A DNA stretch of 64,000 bases from Taudactylus pleione (lineage: Eukaryota > Chordata > Amphibia > Anura > Myobatrachidae). Below the pieces are notes generated by a model that was not told where the DNA came from, searched no databases, and saw only the letters and a program-made list of their open reading frames with translations. The translations under genes and the position numbers were made by a program. The DNA is taken from contig JAUIMM010000188.1 in NCBI GenBank assembly GCA_031769625.1, positions 5,682,001 to 5,746,000 of the forward strand, given 5' to 3'. Below, one piece after another: positions 13,128 through 25,923 of this stretch (its first letter is position 1; the number at the start of each line of letters is the position of its first letter).

Positions 13128-13190
13128 ATAGACTCCTATGATACAGCGCTGTTGCAATAATAAGAGCAATTACTGAAAATTGCAATCAGA

Positions 13191-13419
13191 GGGCCTGATT
13201 CAGCAAGGATGGTTCGGCCGACCACTCCCAGTAACCATCCACAAACGGCACTTCCTGTCAATCACTTTACAATGAATCTGTGTGATCTCTGCAATCGCTT
13301 TCCCATTTGCAGTGAGCCGCTTGCCTACGCACACTGCGATGCATACACATGCGCGGAAAGCAAACATCGGCCGTCTGCGTATGTGTATTAGCATCTGCGA
13401 TCTTTGCCGAATCAGGCCC
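13191..13419. mobile_element. Harbinger-family MITE
   Basis: Starts GGGCCTGATTCAGCAAGGAT and ends GCCGAATCAGGCCC. It contains CCACAAACGGCACTTCCTGT, the block shared with the long Harbinger. The flanks AGA/AGG are only a partial duplication. Confidence 0.8.
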
Positions 13420-16103
13420 AGGGTCTTGAACAGAAAAGGCACTGGGTCCCCAGGAAGGCACAGCTCCTGTACACTGCAGCCAACCCCTTGGCCTGCTATT
13501 TGTTCAGCTGCTTTAATTACAAATACCATATAAGTAGAACAGTTGAAACATATAATACAGCATGTTAGTTAATTGGTAACCAGTGCACAGCTAAAGTATG
13601 GAAATCTTTGTCTGTGATCAGTGAAGATGCAAACAGCAATCTTAAAGTACAATAACAACAAGACATAAATGCATATTAACGCTATACACTATACTATAGG
13701 AATTCGATCGGTTCAACAATACGTAAAGCAAACACTGCAAGCTATGGGTTGTTTCTTATCAGATGTCAGTTAGGGATCGTGTTTCATGTACAATGTCGTT
13801 TGCGAGACTTTAAATAAGCCTCCAGATCACAGAGGTTAATTGCGAACGCCTCCGGGTGCTTCTGGAACAGCAAAGCGCTGTCCTCAGACTCTAAAGTCTC
13901 TAGAGAAGGAGGAAACTTGTTGTTTTACCTAGAAGAAGTGAGAGATTAGTAATCAGCGTTGGCACACTAAATGCAGGGGCCTTGTACGCCCCACGTCAAA
14001 ACAACACTTAAAACAACACATAATAAATCAGTCTATGACTTATCAGGCTGACTACAATTTGTGACTATTGGGGCATGGTGTAGTGAAAGCTTATTCTAAT
14101 CCAGGGCATCGTTAATAGAGCTGTCCTCAATTAGCAGATGCAGATGACACCTTATAACACAACATAAATGCAAACTGTCCTTTATTGTGTAGCAGGTATT
14201 CTTTTTCCATTACTTGCTACTATAAACCTTTCTAATCTTTCTTTCCCTTTAGTGCCTCCACCCAAGTCTTGTATCTCATTATGCTAAACCTGGAGTGGAC
14301 TTGGGAACACCCCTCGCTGGTAAGTATTGGTTATGTGTCAAGTTATACCTTAATATCAATTGATTTAACCCACCAGTGACACTTACAAATATGCAGCAGC
14401 AATAATTCACTTCAATTTAACATCTATGTTCATACTCAGGATTAAACACGAATAGGTAACATAGTTTATTTTACTGCAACTCTCTGTTCTGCTGAAGATG
14501 AGTATGGTTAATGAGCAATGCATTAGTCATAACATTTTCAGAATAACATTCCCGCATGAATGAAATTGTCACAATATTATTCTATACAAATTACATACAA
14601 ATAACCAATAACCTGTTTTCTTTAAAGCTTTAAAGAAATTACCCTCTCATATGCGGTTCTTAAATTCCCCTTATTAGTCAATGTGAATGGCCATGCTTGT
14701 TGGTGCACGTATTAGTAGAGTAGTATGCATTTAAAATCTGGGTTTATAGGGAATTCCTAAAATTAGTCTCTTCTCATCCAATGGGCTCTGGTAGTGATAT
14801 GCACCAGCCTGTAGAGTTATTCCTTATAATCCTTGGTGCTATGTTAGCAATTGTGCCTGAATATAAATACAATAGGCAGGAGTCTATGGTGTCTGAGGGC
14901 CAGACTTATAATGCTGAGCAGGTGCTGAATGTTAGTATAGCTAATTCCTCCTTAATCTAATGCACTCAGTACAACAAACAGTACCACCTATCCGCTTCAA
15001 TGCGATGTCAGTCTATGGACTGCTGAACTGCTGTCCGGTACTCATGTGGTATGTAAAGTTAGTATTACTGTAATAAAGAGACCTGTCAGCAGGACTCATT
15101 TTAGACTTATCTCTGTCTCCTTCCGTCTCTTCCACAGGCAGAGCAGCGCTGACTATACTCCTCCTGGGGGCTGGGCCTCAGACCCTAAGGTTTGCTGACT
15201 TTCAAGTTTCTCCTCCACAAAGCTAAGTTATAGGCAGCACTCACTCTCCAGTTCCTCCCCCTAATATCTAGCAGTGTTCACCTCAGCATCCCTCCTATCA
15301 ATCACTGGTTTCCAGCTCTCAAACACCATGGCACGCCATCCTCTATTCAGGTACGCAGCAGTTCAAGAGCCCCCTCAAATCACTGTTTTTCTCTGCCAGC
15401 TCCAACTGTCACTTCACAAACTGCCAGTCGCACCCCTTCAGTGCCAGGGATACTGCAATAGTTCATCGTCCTCCCAATAAATGATACCACTGTCACCACT
15501 GTAATGATTAAACCCCTACATATACATTACATTACACTACAGTGGCACACTATACATATTTATAAATATATATAATAACTATATACATACTATTTATATG
15601 CTTAAAGCTGCTTATTTTAATATTGCAAGGGATTACATTCTCCCCCTGGTGCTCAGGTACTGAAACAGATATACTATGCATTTTCTGATCCAGAGCACCA
15701 TTGTTTTCTTTACATAACCTGTATTACATTTCCTATTTCTGTATAACATGACCAGTATTCTCAATTATCCTAATTCTAATAAATACTCCCAAAATAGGGC
15801 CATGAATTTACAAAATACGGCTGTATTACCCTTGGTATTTCTACAGGTAATCCTAGCTTTTCATAAGTAAATATCATAGTGGCACACTATACATATTTAT
15901 AAATATATATAATAACTATATACATACTATTTACATGCTTAAAGCTGCTTATTTTAATATTGCAAGGGATTACTATTGCTAATCAGAGTCCCCATTACTA
16001 ATGACCACGCAAGTTTAAATTCTGACATCCAGTAACAATGACACTTATATTATCCGATCATGACGATTTCTGCAGAAGTCTGGATGTGGGTCACAGAGAC
16101 TGA
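13420..16103. other. No gene; AT-rich, mostly non-repetitive intronic sequence
   Basis: Apart from the 94-bp direct repeat, no element ends are visible. This is one of the longest stretches without recognisable transposons, so conserved regulatory DNA is possible but unproven. Confidence 0.45.
15541..15975. repeat. 94-bp direct repeat, 340 bp apart
   Basis: The block starting AGTGGCACACTATACATATT occurs at 15541-15635 and again at about 15881-15975 with one visible difference. It could be a local duplication or remnant termini of an LTR-like element; no primer-binding site or coding region supports the latter. Confidence 0.85.
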
Positions 16104-16586
16104 GGGGCCTATTCCTCATCCAATAAATGGCCCGGTAACCATATTTAGGTTACCGGGCTATTCATCATCAGGAGTCCCAAATGGACCACACTCCAAAAAC
16201 TGAAAGTTTTCAAAGTTTGCTTGCGAGAACAAGCGCCATATTCAGACGGCATTTGCTCCTGTAACCCCGCTCCTTCCTATGGGAAGCAGTTCCGGGGATG
16301 CAAAGAGGGATCCGAGCGGATCCCTCCGCTGCCTCCTCACTACCTCTCCGGCAGCTTTGCTAATGTGTGTGACCCAAGGTCATGCATGCGTAGCCGGGAC
16401 GACGGGGAGGGGGTAAGTAATGCAGCTACATCCGTAGCTGCGATACTAACCGAGGGAACAGCTGCTTGCAGAACAGCTGTCCCAACATTGGAGCAATGAT
16501 GAATTGCTCCGATGTCAAGTTTCCCCCGCTGCGAGTTGGATACTTAAGTATCCCTCACATACGGCCTCCGATGATGATTAAGACCC
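16104..16586. mobile_element. MITE, TSD TGA
   Basis: Starts GGGGCCTATTCCTCATC and ends GATGATGATTAAGACCC. TGA at 16101-16103 and 16587-16589. An internal hairpin GCCCGGTAACC...GGTTACCGGGC lies near the left end. Confidence 0.75.
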
Positions 16587-16589
16587 TGA

Positions 16590-18450
16590 TTGCCTAATCT
16601 CTCTTTATATTGACGTTTGGGAATAAACTGGAGAAAACACGGAAAAAACATACAAACTCCACACAGCAATATATTGCACCATTTAGCTACACTTTTAGCA
16701 TAACACTGTTCCATCTACACACACTGTACCTCTTACTTAAGATGGGCACACAAAAGATTAGTAACATGGCCAACACATGGCTGCCCACGTTGTGCCCCAT
16801 GGTCCATCCATGTTTTAATAGCGTCCGACAGAAAGACCCTGCTGACCATGACCCCTATCCCTATGAGAGGCCACTGGCTGACCACGCTACGAAGCTGAAT
16901 GCAATCCAGCCATTCATCCGTATTGCAACTCAGAACAGTGGAACTTGTCCAGTTTGGTCATGGGTCTATGTGGTCACATTTGATAGAAATCCAGCTTTTG
17001 GGTGGCCTTGTTAGAACAAGTGTGGTTACCATTACTTAGCTAAAGTAAATACTGATTCGACCACTTTAGACTTCAACAAGCCTTCAATTTCATTTTTATG
17101 CTGCAATGGAACAGCGCCCCTGGTGGTTGATTTACTATTAAATATTGTACAAAATTATCAGCTTTGCAAGACATTTTGTACACTCCTGTCAGAAATGAGA
17201 CCGCTTTTTTTTTTTTTTTTAACGAAGAACCTACAAAACATATTATTTTGGCTTTAGTAATATAACACTTAAACATTGCTTTAAAATAATAACAGAGTAA
17301 TAAAATTATGACAATTACATACGTATGTGTCAAGCACCTTTGCTGTAGTCGCACCAAATAGCCCAGCTTGGCATGCCACGGACCTTGTGACTTTGCCTCG
17401 CCAAGCGTCTTTTTTTCTTGAAAAATGCAAAGTTGCAAATCTGTTTAAAACCCTCCCGATTTGGTCGGGAGCCTCCCGAATATCGGGTGCCGCTCCCGAC
17501 CCCCCGGAAAGGCAGGCAAACCTCCTGGCTGCCGCCTGCCCCCCGCGGAACTACTAGAAACCCCTGCAGTGGGGATGCCCGATGACGCGATTCGCGCTGA
17601 ATCGGATTATCGTAGCTCCACCCCCTGCTTCACAATGCCTTTATTTTCGGCATTGAGAAGAGGGGGCGGGGCCGTGATGACGCGATCGTGCGTTCACGCC
17701 ATGGCTCAGCCCCCAAACTGGGGTCATTGCCCGGCCACGCCCCCCACTGTATGCTGGCATTCAGCTCCCTCCCGGAAGGAGGGAGCTGAATGTCGGCAAG
17801 TATGGTTTAAAAAGGTTTCCGATATGAGCGTCCGCTGCTATTCCTTCCGTCATGTTCCTTTATGTAATCTGTGACTTTCTACATATATTATTCCAATTCC
17901 TTTGCGACAAAATTCGCAACCTACCGTCCCTGGTACACTGTGAGAAGCTTTGTATGTGGCGAGGATGCAACTAAGGAGCAATATTTAGGAAAAGTACACT
18001 GTGCTACCTGTGACGGAGCTTCTGCGGCGCTTCTCGCGTCATATGTTAAAAAAACGCTAGGGGCCAAATGTAATAGGGTGAGAGTTTAGAAAATGTGAGA
18101 GTAAGCTCTCACACGGCCAATGTCCAATGTCGGGCTCCAGTCCGAGAACAGGCAAACTCACATGTTTTTCAGACGCAAAAAGCTCTCACAATATAAACTC
18201 TCACCCAGATGTTTTCCCATTTTGTGGGAAATCGTGTGGCCTGGCCGGGGCCGCGATGACGCGATAGCGCAGTTACTCCCCCGATCCACCCCCACATTAG
18301 AGTCACACCCCACTGCTATGAGGATCTGGCTATACCTCCTCCCGGAGGAGGCTGTCAAATTGTCGGCAAGTTGATGTAGGAGGGCACATCTGTAGGAGCC
18401 TTGTACCCATGGGTGAGCTCTAAGCGGCAATTGAAATGTCGTCTTTCTTA
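16590..18450. other. No gene; includes the GC-rich repeat and a possible MITE near 18060-18210
   Basis: GGGCCAAATGTAATAGGGTG near 18061 with GTGAGAG/CTCTCAC inverted motifs to about 18210 suggests another MITE. Nothing coding. Confidence 0.45.
17450..17815. repeat. GC-rich interspersed repeat with CTCCCGGAAG hairpins
   Basis: It contains CTCCCGATTTGGTCGGGAG and CTCCCTCCCGGAAGGAGGGAG hairpins. Related fragments appear at about 10055-10190 and 40440-40700 (CATACTT(A/C)CCTACTCTCCC). No clear ends were found. Confidence 0.6.
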
Positions 18451-18609
18451 GGGGTATATTTACTAAAGTGCAGATGTTGCCCATAGCAACAAATCAGATT
18501 CTACTTAACAGTTATCTATCGCCTTCTATAAGATAATAGCTAGAATCTGATTGGTTGCTATGGGCAACAAGTCCACTTCTAAAAAACCTGCACTTTAGTA
18601 AATATACCC
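18451..18609. mobile_element. Palindromic MITE (ACTAAAGTG / TTGCCCATAGCAACC family)
   Basis: Starts GGGGTATATTTACTAAAGTG and ends CACTTTAGTAAATATACCC. The long internal palindrome is centred on TAGAATCTGATTGGTTGCTA. TTA lies on both sides within one base. A sister lies at 31451-31629. Confidence 0.85.
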
Positions 18610-18700
18610 TTTAGCTTACTATTGAAATATGTGCACTTTAAGATAGAAATATTGCAAATTTTAGGGATTTTTAGAACTTCTATAAAGGGGAATGCAAATA

Positions 18701-19145
18701 TAGGTTGAGTCGCCCATATCCAAAATGCTTGGGACCAGGGGTATTTTGGATATCGGAATGTTCTGTATTTTGGAATATTTGCATAAAATAATGAGATATC
18801 CTCGTAATGGGACCCAAATCTAAACACAGAATGCATTTATGTTTTATATACACCTTATACACATAGCCTGAAGGTCATTTTACACTATATTTTTAATAAT
18901 TTTGTGCATCAAAAAAAGTTTGTGTACATACATGAAATTCATTTATGTTTCATATACACCCTATACACACAGCCTGAAGGTTATTTTATACAATAGTTTT
19001 AATAATTTGTGCTTTAAACAAAGTTTGTGTACATTGAACCATCAGAAAGCAAAGGTTTCACTTTTTTCAGGTCATGCTAAATATATTCTGTATTTCGGAA
19101 TATTCCGTATTTCAGAATATTTTGATATGGGAGACTCAACCTGTA
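18701..19145. mobile_element. Tigger/MER2-like DNA transposon fragment
   Basis: The ends are TAGGTTGAGTCGCCCATATC and GAGACTCAACCTGTA. The interior has CCAAAATGCTTGGGACCAGG, TAATGAGATATCCTCG, GGGACCCAAATCTAAACAC and TTATACACATAGCCTGAAGG. From memory this follows the mammalian MER2/Tigger-type repeat almost along its length. An internal segment is duplicated (18836-18900 and 18940-19020). Confidence 0.7.
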
Positions 19146-20187
19146 CTGTAATTTAGACTTTTAGATCAAGAAAATTTATAATTTTTTTTATTTTTTTATT
19201 TATTTATTTATTTCCTTCTAATTTTCCTCCACCCTATAACTTGATAGATAACCATAATAATGCATAGTTATAGGAACAGCCATACTCAGACTTGCGAGCC
19301 AGTTACACACAGTGGCGGACCACCGGAGTGGCTAGAGATTAACATACTAAGCGTACACCAGCCATTTATCAAGTATACACGAGACATAAGGAGGAGTAAT
19401 TTGTGGATGTACAAGTTATCAGCATGTAGAAACAGAAGACATAAACACAGCACAGCATTAAAGTAGAATTATTGTAGTGTATATATTGTAAGTATGCAAA
19501 ATACACGAGGGGTGCAATCATGGCCTTAGGCACGCGGCAGGGATTTTTTTAACATGGGTGTGTATAAATTCTTAGGGCTAGCACAACCACCATGTGTTTC
19601 CAGCAGATAGTTACTCTTGGGAGTAAGTAATCTTATGGAGTATATAGATGGATCATATAGGAATAAATAGGATTAACAGGAACCCTTTGAGACTGATAAA
19701 AGGATTATAGGACAGAGAGGGAAACAATGGCTCTAAGCATGTTTATTTTTTAGCTGTCTATCATTAATAAAGCCTTAGCAGGAGCTAGGTAAAATAGTGA
19801 CAAAATATACATTCATCTCCTAAACTACAGTACATGAATAGAAAGGTGAAACAAGTAAAAATACATAAATAAATAATGTTTTTCTGTGCCTTTAAAGCAG
19901 CCAGGGTTTAAAACCGATACCATGATGTTCTGCATATTAAATGTTTGTACTATACTGGTTTTGGTGTGTGTATGGTATTTTGTAGTTGATATATACTTAT
20001 CAAGCTGATAAGAAAAAATACAATGGAAAAATGAATTACACAGTAATTTAACATTCTCATTGATTTGTTCATTGGACAAAGCAGACAAATCTAATTTTAT
20101 TTTTATACCCTACAGTATCGCCCACAGATAAATTACTCCTAAGTCAGATTTTACACTTCGATGCAACATTGCCAGATTCAGTGGGGT
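19146..20187. other. No gene recognised
   Basis: AT-rich intronic sequence with a TTTA run near 19180-19215. Nothing recognised. Confidence 0.5.
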
Positions 20188-20700
20188 CACTTCAAAGCCG
20201 CCGGTTCATATGCCGACGCCGGCAGCCCGAAGGGAGAACATCCCGACAGGGCAGGTAAGTACTCTATCCCTAACCCCGCCCAACCCTAACCCTAACTTCC
20301 CCCCTAGTGCCTAACCCTAACCTCCCCCCTGGTGCTGAACCCTAACCTCCCCCCAGGGGAGCCTAACCTTAACCCCCCCCCCTTACAGCACCCTAAACCT
20401 AACCCTCCAGGGGGGGTGCCTAACCCTAACGTCCCCCTGGGGGTGCCTAACCCTCCCCCCTAGGGGTGCCTTACCTAATAACCTAACCCTAACCCCACTG
20501 CACTCCCTAAAGCTAAACCCCCCCGGGGCTAACACTAAGGGCACCCCGGACTTACCTCGTTCAAGCTGGCAGTCCGGCGTCGGGAATAAGATAGGCTTTG
20601 GTATTTCGACGTCTATCTTAAGTCCCTTTTCAGGATTCGGATGTCGGTATTGAGACCGGCAGCCATAACTACATCCCCTCTGGACCATTGTAAGGTGCTG
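20188..20700. mobile_element. Interspersed element with telomere-like CCTAACCC tract
   Basis: The flanks GCCGCCGGTTCATATGCCGA and GAGACCGGCAGCCATAAC are inverted relatives. Between them lies a degenerate tract of CCTAACCCTAAC alternating with C-rich stretches (about 20270-20530). The same type recurs at 38675-39015, 47650-48355 and 48403-48925. Confidence 0.7.
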
Positions 20701-21364
20701 GCAGATTGGGTTTACCATCAATCAGCAGTGACAGATTTACAACAGGGCGACTGGCCCAGGGGCACTCACACATGTTGGTCCCCCACATATAGCTACATCA
20801 CCAACATCGGTCTTGCCTGAGGGTCAGCATGGAGCAGGCTGCAACAAATGATGCAGCAGCAGGTAACACTGTCATCGCAGGCGGGAGTTCCTGAGTGGGA
20901 GGGGCAAGGAAATGGGACAAGCACCTATGGTTTGGCAGTGTCAGAAACTGCTGCAGTCTGCAGTTTCCAAAATTTTAGATCACTAGGAGCTGAGTCACAG
21001 TGGGTATGCAAAAAATGAACTGGGAGCACAGGGGATAATTTGAACTGGGGTCACTGTCTGGCATAATAGGATCTGGAACACTGTGGCATAATGGGGACAT
21101 TACAGTGTGTTCATCAAGTTTATGGTGCTGGGAGTATTTACACATTATACTGTTTATTAACATCGCCAACATATCATTTTGACAATTTTATTGGTAGGGG
21201 CCCCTACAAGTTTGTTTAACTGCAGTTGCCAAAAACCTAATCTGACCCTGCTAATGAGACCAAAGGTCTGTGGAACTTTCTCCTTTACCTATTGTGTGGC
21301 GTTACCCTAAAGTAATCAGTCCCTGATCTTATTCAGGAACCTCCTCAGTCACCAGTGTCGGCCA

Positions 21365-21829
21365 ATGTACCAGGTGAGGTAGTGTGATGCTGCAGGGGGA
21401 ATAATGTACCAGGTGAGGTAGTATGATGCTGCAGGGGAATAATGTACCAGGTGATGTAGTGTGATGTTGCAGGGGAATAATGTACCAGGTGATGTAGTGT
21501 GATGTTGTAGGGGGAATAATGTACCAGGTGAGGTAGTGTGATGCTGCAGGGGGAATAATGTACCAGGTGAGGTAGTGTGATGCTGCAGGGGGAATAATGT
21601 ACCAGGTGAGGTAGTGTGATGCTGCAGGGGGAATAATGTACCAGGAGAGGTAGTGTGATGCTGCAGGGGGAATAATGTACCAGGTGAGGTAGTGTGATGC
21701 TGCAGGGGGAATAATGTACCAGGTGAGGTAGTGTGATGCTGCAGGGGGAATAATGTACCAGGTGAGGTAGTGTGATGCTGTAGGGGGAATAATGTACCAG
21801 GTGAGGTAGTGTGATGCTGTAGGGAGAAT
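21365..21829. repeat. 39-bp minisatellite, 12 copies
   Basis: The unit contains GTACCAGGTGAGGTAGTGTG followed by ATGCTGCAGGGGGAATAAT. Because 39 is a multiple of three, it stays open in several frames and yields spurious repetitive ORFs on the minus strand. Copies are nearly identical. Confidence 0.95.
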
Positions 21830-22479
21830 TTCCTCTGATCTCAGCCAATGAAATAAGAGGTACTGTGAAGAAATTCTTACTGTCATGGTTTACATTAAAA
21901 CTTTTATTCCTTATCGTTGCTGGTGATTGCATACAGTTTTGGAAGCAGTCCTATCTCCAAGCAAACAGTCCATTTCCTTTGTGATGAAAGTCCTGCGTGG
22001 TAGAAAGCGTTTGTATTTCAAATACGTCCCAGGAAGGTTATCACTCAGGCCGCAATTTACTTGAAAGAAAGATAAGGGGAGAGCTGGAAACCTACCAGAC
22101 TCGTCACCTTGGTTATAAATGTATATTTTCATAGGGATACCATCAATTTCCACATAATGTTATACTGACAGGTCCAGGTTAGACACTTAAAAGTTATCTT
22201 TACTACAGTACTTCTAGGTTTCAAACAAAGTATTGTACAGCACGCTTCCTGTGTAATGAAAGGAATGTGTCTCAAGAGCCCTTTGATACACACTTACCCC
22301 TGTAACACGCTAAGCTACAGATGGTTTAACTATTACATTTTCTGACTATTAAAATATCATGAGGGTATAGATGGAAAACCAATACACAATAGGGTCCAAT
22401 ACAGTGTTTTGGTGGAGAAACGATGATCCCTTTCTGACATATATATGTATATATATATATTCAGTCTGATTCACATAGA

Positions 22480-22656
22480 GGGGTCTATTTACTAAGCAGT
22501 GTTAGGAGACAGAGTGAAAAATGATAAGGTGCCAGCCAATCAGCTCCTAACTGCCATCTCACAGGCTGTGTTTGAAAAATGACAGTTGGGAGCTGATTGG
22601 CTGGCACTTTATCTCCTTTCACTCTGTCTCCTAACACTGCTTAGTAAATAGACCCC
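22480..22656. mobile_element. Palindromic MITE, TSD AGA
   Basis: GGGGTCTATTTACTAAGCAG and its complement at the end. AGA at 22477-22479 and 22657-22659. Sister of 471-668. Confidence 0.9.
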
Positions 22657-22699
22657 AGAACGCAATGGGAACTCCAGGCAGCCGCTTCGAACGAATTGT

Positions 22700-23209
22700 G
22701 GGCCTGATTCAGAGACTGACAGTAATGCAATCGCAGCTGCATTCTCTGGATCGCAGTTGCTAAAATATGCTAATGCCTTCCAAAGCACAGCCCAGCATAG
22801 GGACGCCCACTGCTGCCTTCTCACATCCGTACGACAACGTGCAACAGCATAAACATCGGTACTATCGACGCACATCGGGCAGCCATGAATTATATGCGGC
22901 AAGTCTGACCAGCAGTAAAAACTGCAGCTCTCCTGACACGCAGAGACCTCTCATGTTGCACAGGAGATCACAATGACTAATTTATGCACGCCAACCAAAC
23001 GGCATTTAAACGGTCAGACATGCCTGCGTTTTACTAACCCCCTCCCATTTCCACCCCCAAATGCTGACTACCTGTCACTCACTAGCGAATGGTTCCTAAG
23101 TACGGAAGTAATGGCAAAGCAATCGCAGCGCGGCTTTTGCATATGTACATTCGCAAACAATCGCTCAATCTGCAAAAATAATGGCCTTGCGTAAATCTCT
23201 GAATCAATA
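22700..23209. mobile_element. Harbinger-family MITE
   Basis: Starts GGGCCTGATTCAGAGACTGA; the right end is decayed (CTCTGAATCAATATTC). Interior resembles 2169-2675. Confidence 0.75.
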
Positions 23210-24499
23210 TTCTAAAGTGTCTATGCTACTGTCATACATATTTTTTGTAATGCACTGACCCCCCCTGCTCCATTCCCGAGAGCAGCTGTCATTACTAAAA
23301 GCGCCCTATGCTGGGCGTTCGCAATAGCGAGAAACTCTGGCAACGCACCCAAGACACACCACTACACAACCACGAAACAGCGCTCTTACGTGCGTTCCGT
23401 ATTGTTGCTGCCCAATCGGCTTGCAGAATTTCCCCTTTGGAGTCTGCAGAGAAACGGCTGTGATCTGTGTGAATTGCGCTTACGTTCGCTTACATGCGTA
23501 TGGAGCCGGTTACGCATGTGCCACATTATTACAAGCGTGCTACTCATAATTAGGACCATAATCTGACACAAACATGAATACCGTAAATATGTACCAATTA
23601 CACTGAATGTATATGCCATGCCCTAAAATACTGTACATAACAATAGCCAACATAAGTAATAAATAGTGCACAAATAATTGGGGGGATGTGATGTTGGACT
23701 GGACAGACTATAGATTACATCACAATACTTTTAGTAACTTTAAAGTATCTCATTCTTGGGCAGCAGTGACCCAACCTCCGCAAGGAAAACATTCTTATTG
23801 TATTAAGCAATAATGTTGTTATGTCTAAAAGTGTTCCACACAAAGGACTTATCCAAATAAATTACTTTTATGTCACAATTCTCCAATTACATACATATGA
23901 GACTGATGGGACCACAAGGCTTATTTGTGTCTACACATTCTATTGGAAAAAGGACAGGACTCTGTAATTCAATGTGTTTCTAATGATCAGGCCGGCCACC
24001 TTATATTGATAGTAAATATATTGCAAAAACGCAAACAAAACCCTGTAGAGCAGTAATCTGTGTCACTGGTTTCTATTAAGCATTAAATAGCTTATTTCAC
24101 CATAAACCATCCAATGTACAGAAGATACGGGACACATTGGGCCTGATTTGGAGTTGGATGGTAATCCCGCTGCGACTGCAACTTTTACGCAGCGCGATTG
24201 CGTCTTTATGCTAAAGCCGCAGCCGGCGGGATTCGTAAAGCGATAAGTAATAAGTTGCACTATCGGACGCACACTCATTGCTCATTAATGCAGCCCTTTG
24301 CTCGATCAGAATGTCCAACGGAACATGGGCGTCAATGCTGGTGCATATGTGAAAAAAAAAGACGCAGAAGCTGCGACACGCTCACGTCTACAGTAGCAAG
24401 TCATCCCTCTGTCACTACTCAGGAACGCCCACTAAAATTATGTATCTCTACGTCGTAATTAATTCTGCGGCCCCTAGTGGAAACCAACAGGGTGCATGC
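23210..24499. other. No gene; possible decayed Harbinger MITE from 24139
   Basis: GGGCCTGATTTGGAGTTGGA at 24139 resembles the Harbinger terminus, but a right end was not found. The rest is unassigned. Confidence 0.4.
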
Positions 24500-24775
24500 G
24501 CAGTGAGCAGAAATACTGAGCAAAAACAAAAAACATACTATACTAAGCAAAAACAAAAACTTAATATTAAGCAAAAACAAAAAACACACTAAACAAAAAC
24601 ATAATACTAAGCTAAAAACAAAAAACATACTAAACAAAAACAAAAACATAATACTAAGCAAAAACAAAAAACATACTAAACAAAAACAAAAACATAATAC
24701 TAAGCTAAAAAAAAAAAAGTAATACTAAGCAAAAACAAAAACATAATACTAAGAAAAATAAAAAAAAAAACATTG
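24500..24775. repeat. A-rich degenerate tandem repeat
   Basis: Repeats of AATACTAAGCAAAAACAAAA with variable spacing. The minus-strand ORF of Phe/Leu/Ser residues here is an artefact of this repeat. Confidence 0.9.
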
Positions 24776-25390
24776 ACTTTTGGTCAAAAAGAGGCCTTCA
24801 CACATGGAAAAATATGTAAAAACAACCAATAGATAAGAATTTAGCGCAGGCGTACACTGTACCGTATGGTCTCTGCTCTAAGCAGAACATGTCAAGAAAT
24901 AGAAAACTGATATTTTCCAATAAATGAAATTGACAATTTCTCAGTATACAACCAGGGAATCTATGAAAGGTGCATTTAGTACAATAAATCAAACGTGGCA
25001 AACAAAACAAACATTAAATGAAAAACTCACCAGATTCAGTACCGCTACATTAGTTTATAAAGGATGAGATTGAATTAAAATATATATATATATATATATA
25101 TATGTATATGTAACGCACACTAAAATGAATGGGACCATTCAATTCATCAATGTTGTTTCAACAGGTGCACTAAAAACTCCATGGAAAAGAATGGGTGCTT
25201 TGAAATGAATGGGATAGTCTCTGTCTATGGAGTTTAACTGCTTCATTGCCAAAGACGAGTCTGACTGTGCAAACTTCTCAGGAAACGCCTACATATTGCT
25301 TAATGAAATCAAGGTGCCCGGCGGGTCCGAAGCTGCTTTTGCATTGCGTGGAGGACTTTTCCATTTTGTAAGTGACCAGCAGTGAACACT

Positions 25391-25923
25391 GGGCCTGATT
25401 CAGAGCCGGACGCTCTGAAAGAGCGCTCGCTCTGAATCAGGGCCGTCCTTCTTCATTTTTAGAGCGGACTCCTCGCCGCACGTATAGCTATGGGTGACCA
25501 CCCACAGCTATAGCGAGCAGCCAGGTAGATGGTCATGATGGTCAAGACCATCGCGACCATCGGGCTTGCGACGAGACCCTTGTGGTAGGGTCTTGTTGCC
25601 GCAAGCCCTGGAATGCTTTCGGCTCTATCAGAGCCAAAAACACTCCCACTGACATCACTAGTGATGTCAGTGGGGCCGGCCCCAGACGGTAGGCGTTCCC
25701 ATGGGAACGCCTCCGTCTGGGCAGCCACGCCCCTGACACGCCCACCAAAGGGGCGTGCTGTCACTCACCATCGACAGCACGCCCCCTTTGGTACGAGACC
25801 CGGAGCGACGGCTTGCCCGTCGCTATCCGGGTCTCGCACATGCGTACGACGGAGCCGGCTTCGTCATTCGCATGCGCACTGGGCCAACATTGACCCGCTT
25901 GTGAGCGGGTCTGAATCAGTCCC
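25391..25923. mobile_element. Harbinger-family MITE, TSD ACT
   Basis: GGGCCTGATTCAGAGCCGGA at the left and GAGCGGGTCTGAATCAGTCCC at the right; ACT at 25388-25390 and 25924-25926. Strong internal palindromes around CACTAGTGATGTCAGTGGGG. Same subfamily as 26921-27428 and 49595-50132. Confidence 0.88.

Larger units (their letters stand above)
12431..13136. mobile_element. Outer MITE of a three-level nest
   Basis: It starts GGGGTCTTTGTACTAAGCC and ends, past an insertion, with GACTCC; joining across the insertion gives the matching inverted end TTTGTACATAGACTCC. The 5' half has its own palindrome around GACAGTTAGGAGCTGATTGG. It is interrupted at ATA by the element at 12602-13127. Confidence 0.75.

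Noticed and set aside
15541..15975. Pair of LTRs
   Set aside because: Too short and close, with no TG...CA ends, primer site or coding region between them.
20270..20530. Interstitial telomere or chromosome fusion scar
   Set aside because: The CCTAACCC tract is degenerate, C-rich and embedded in a dispersed element with other copies.
21329..21932. Two overlapping minus-strand ORFs of 185 and 195 codons
   Set aside because: They come from the 39-bp minisatellite, which is open in several frames.
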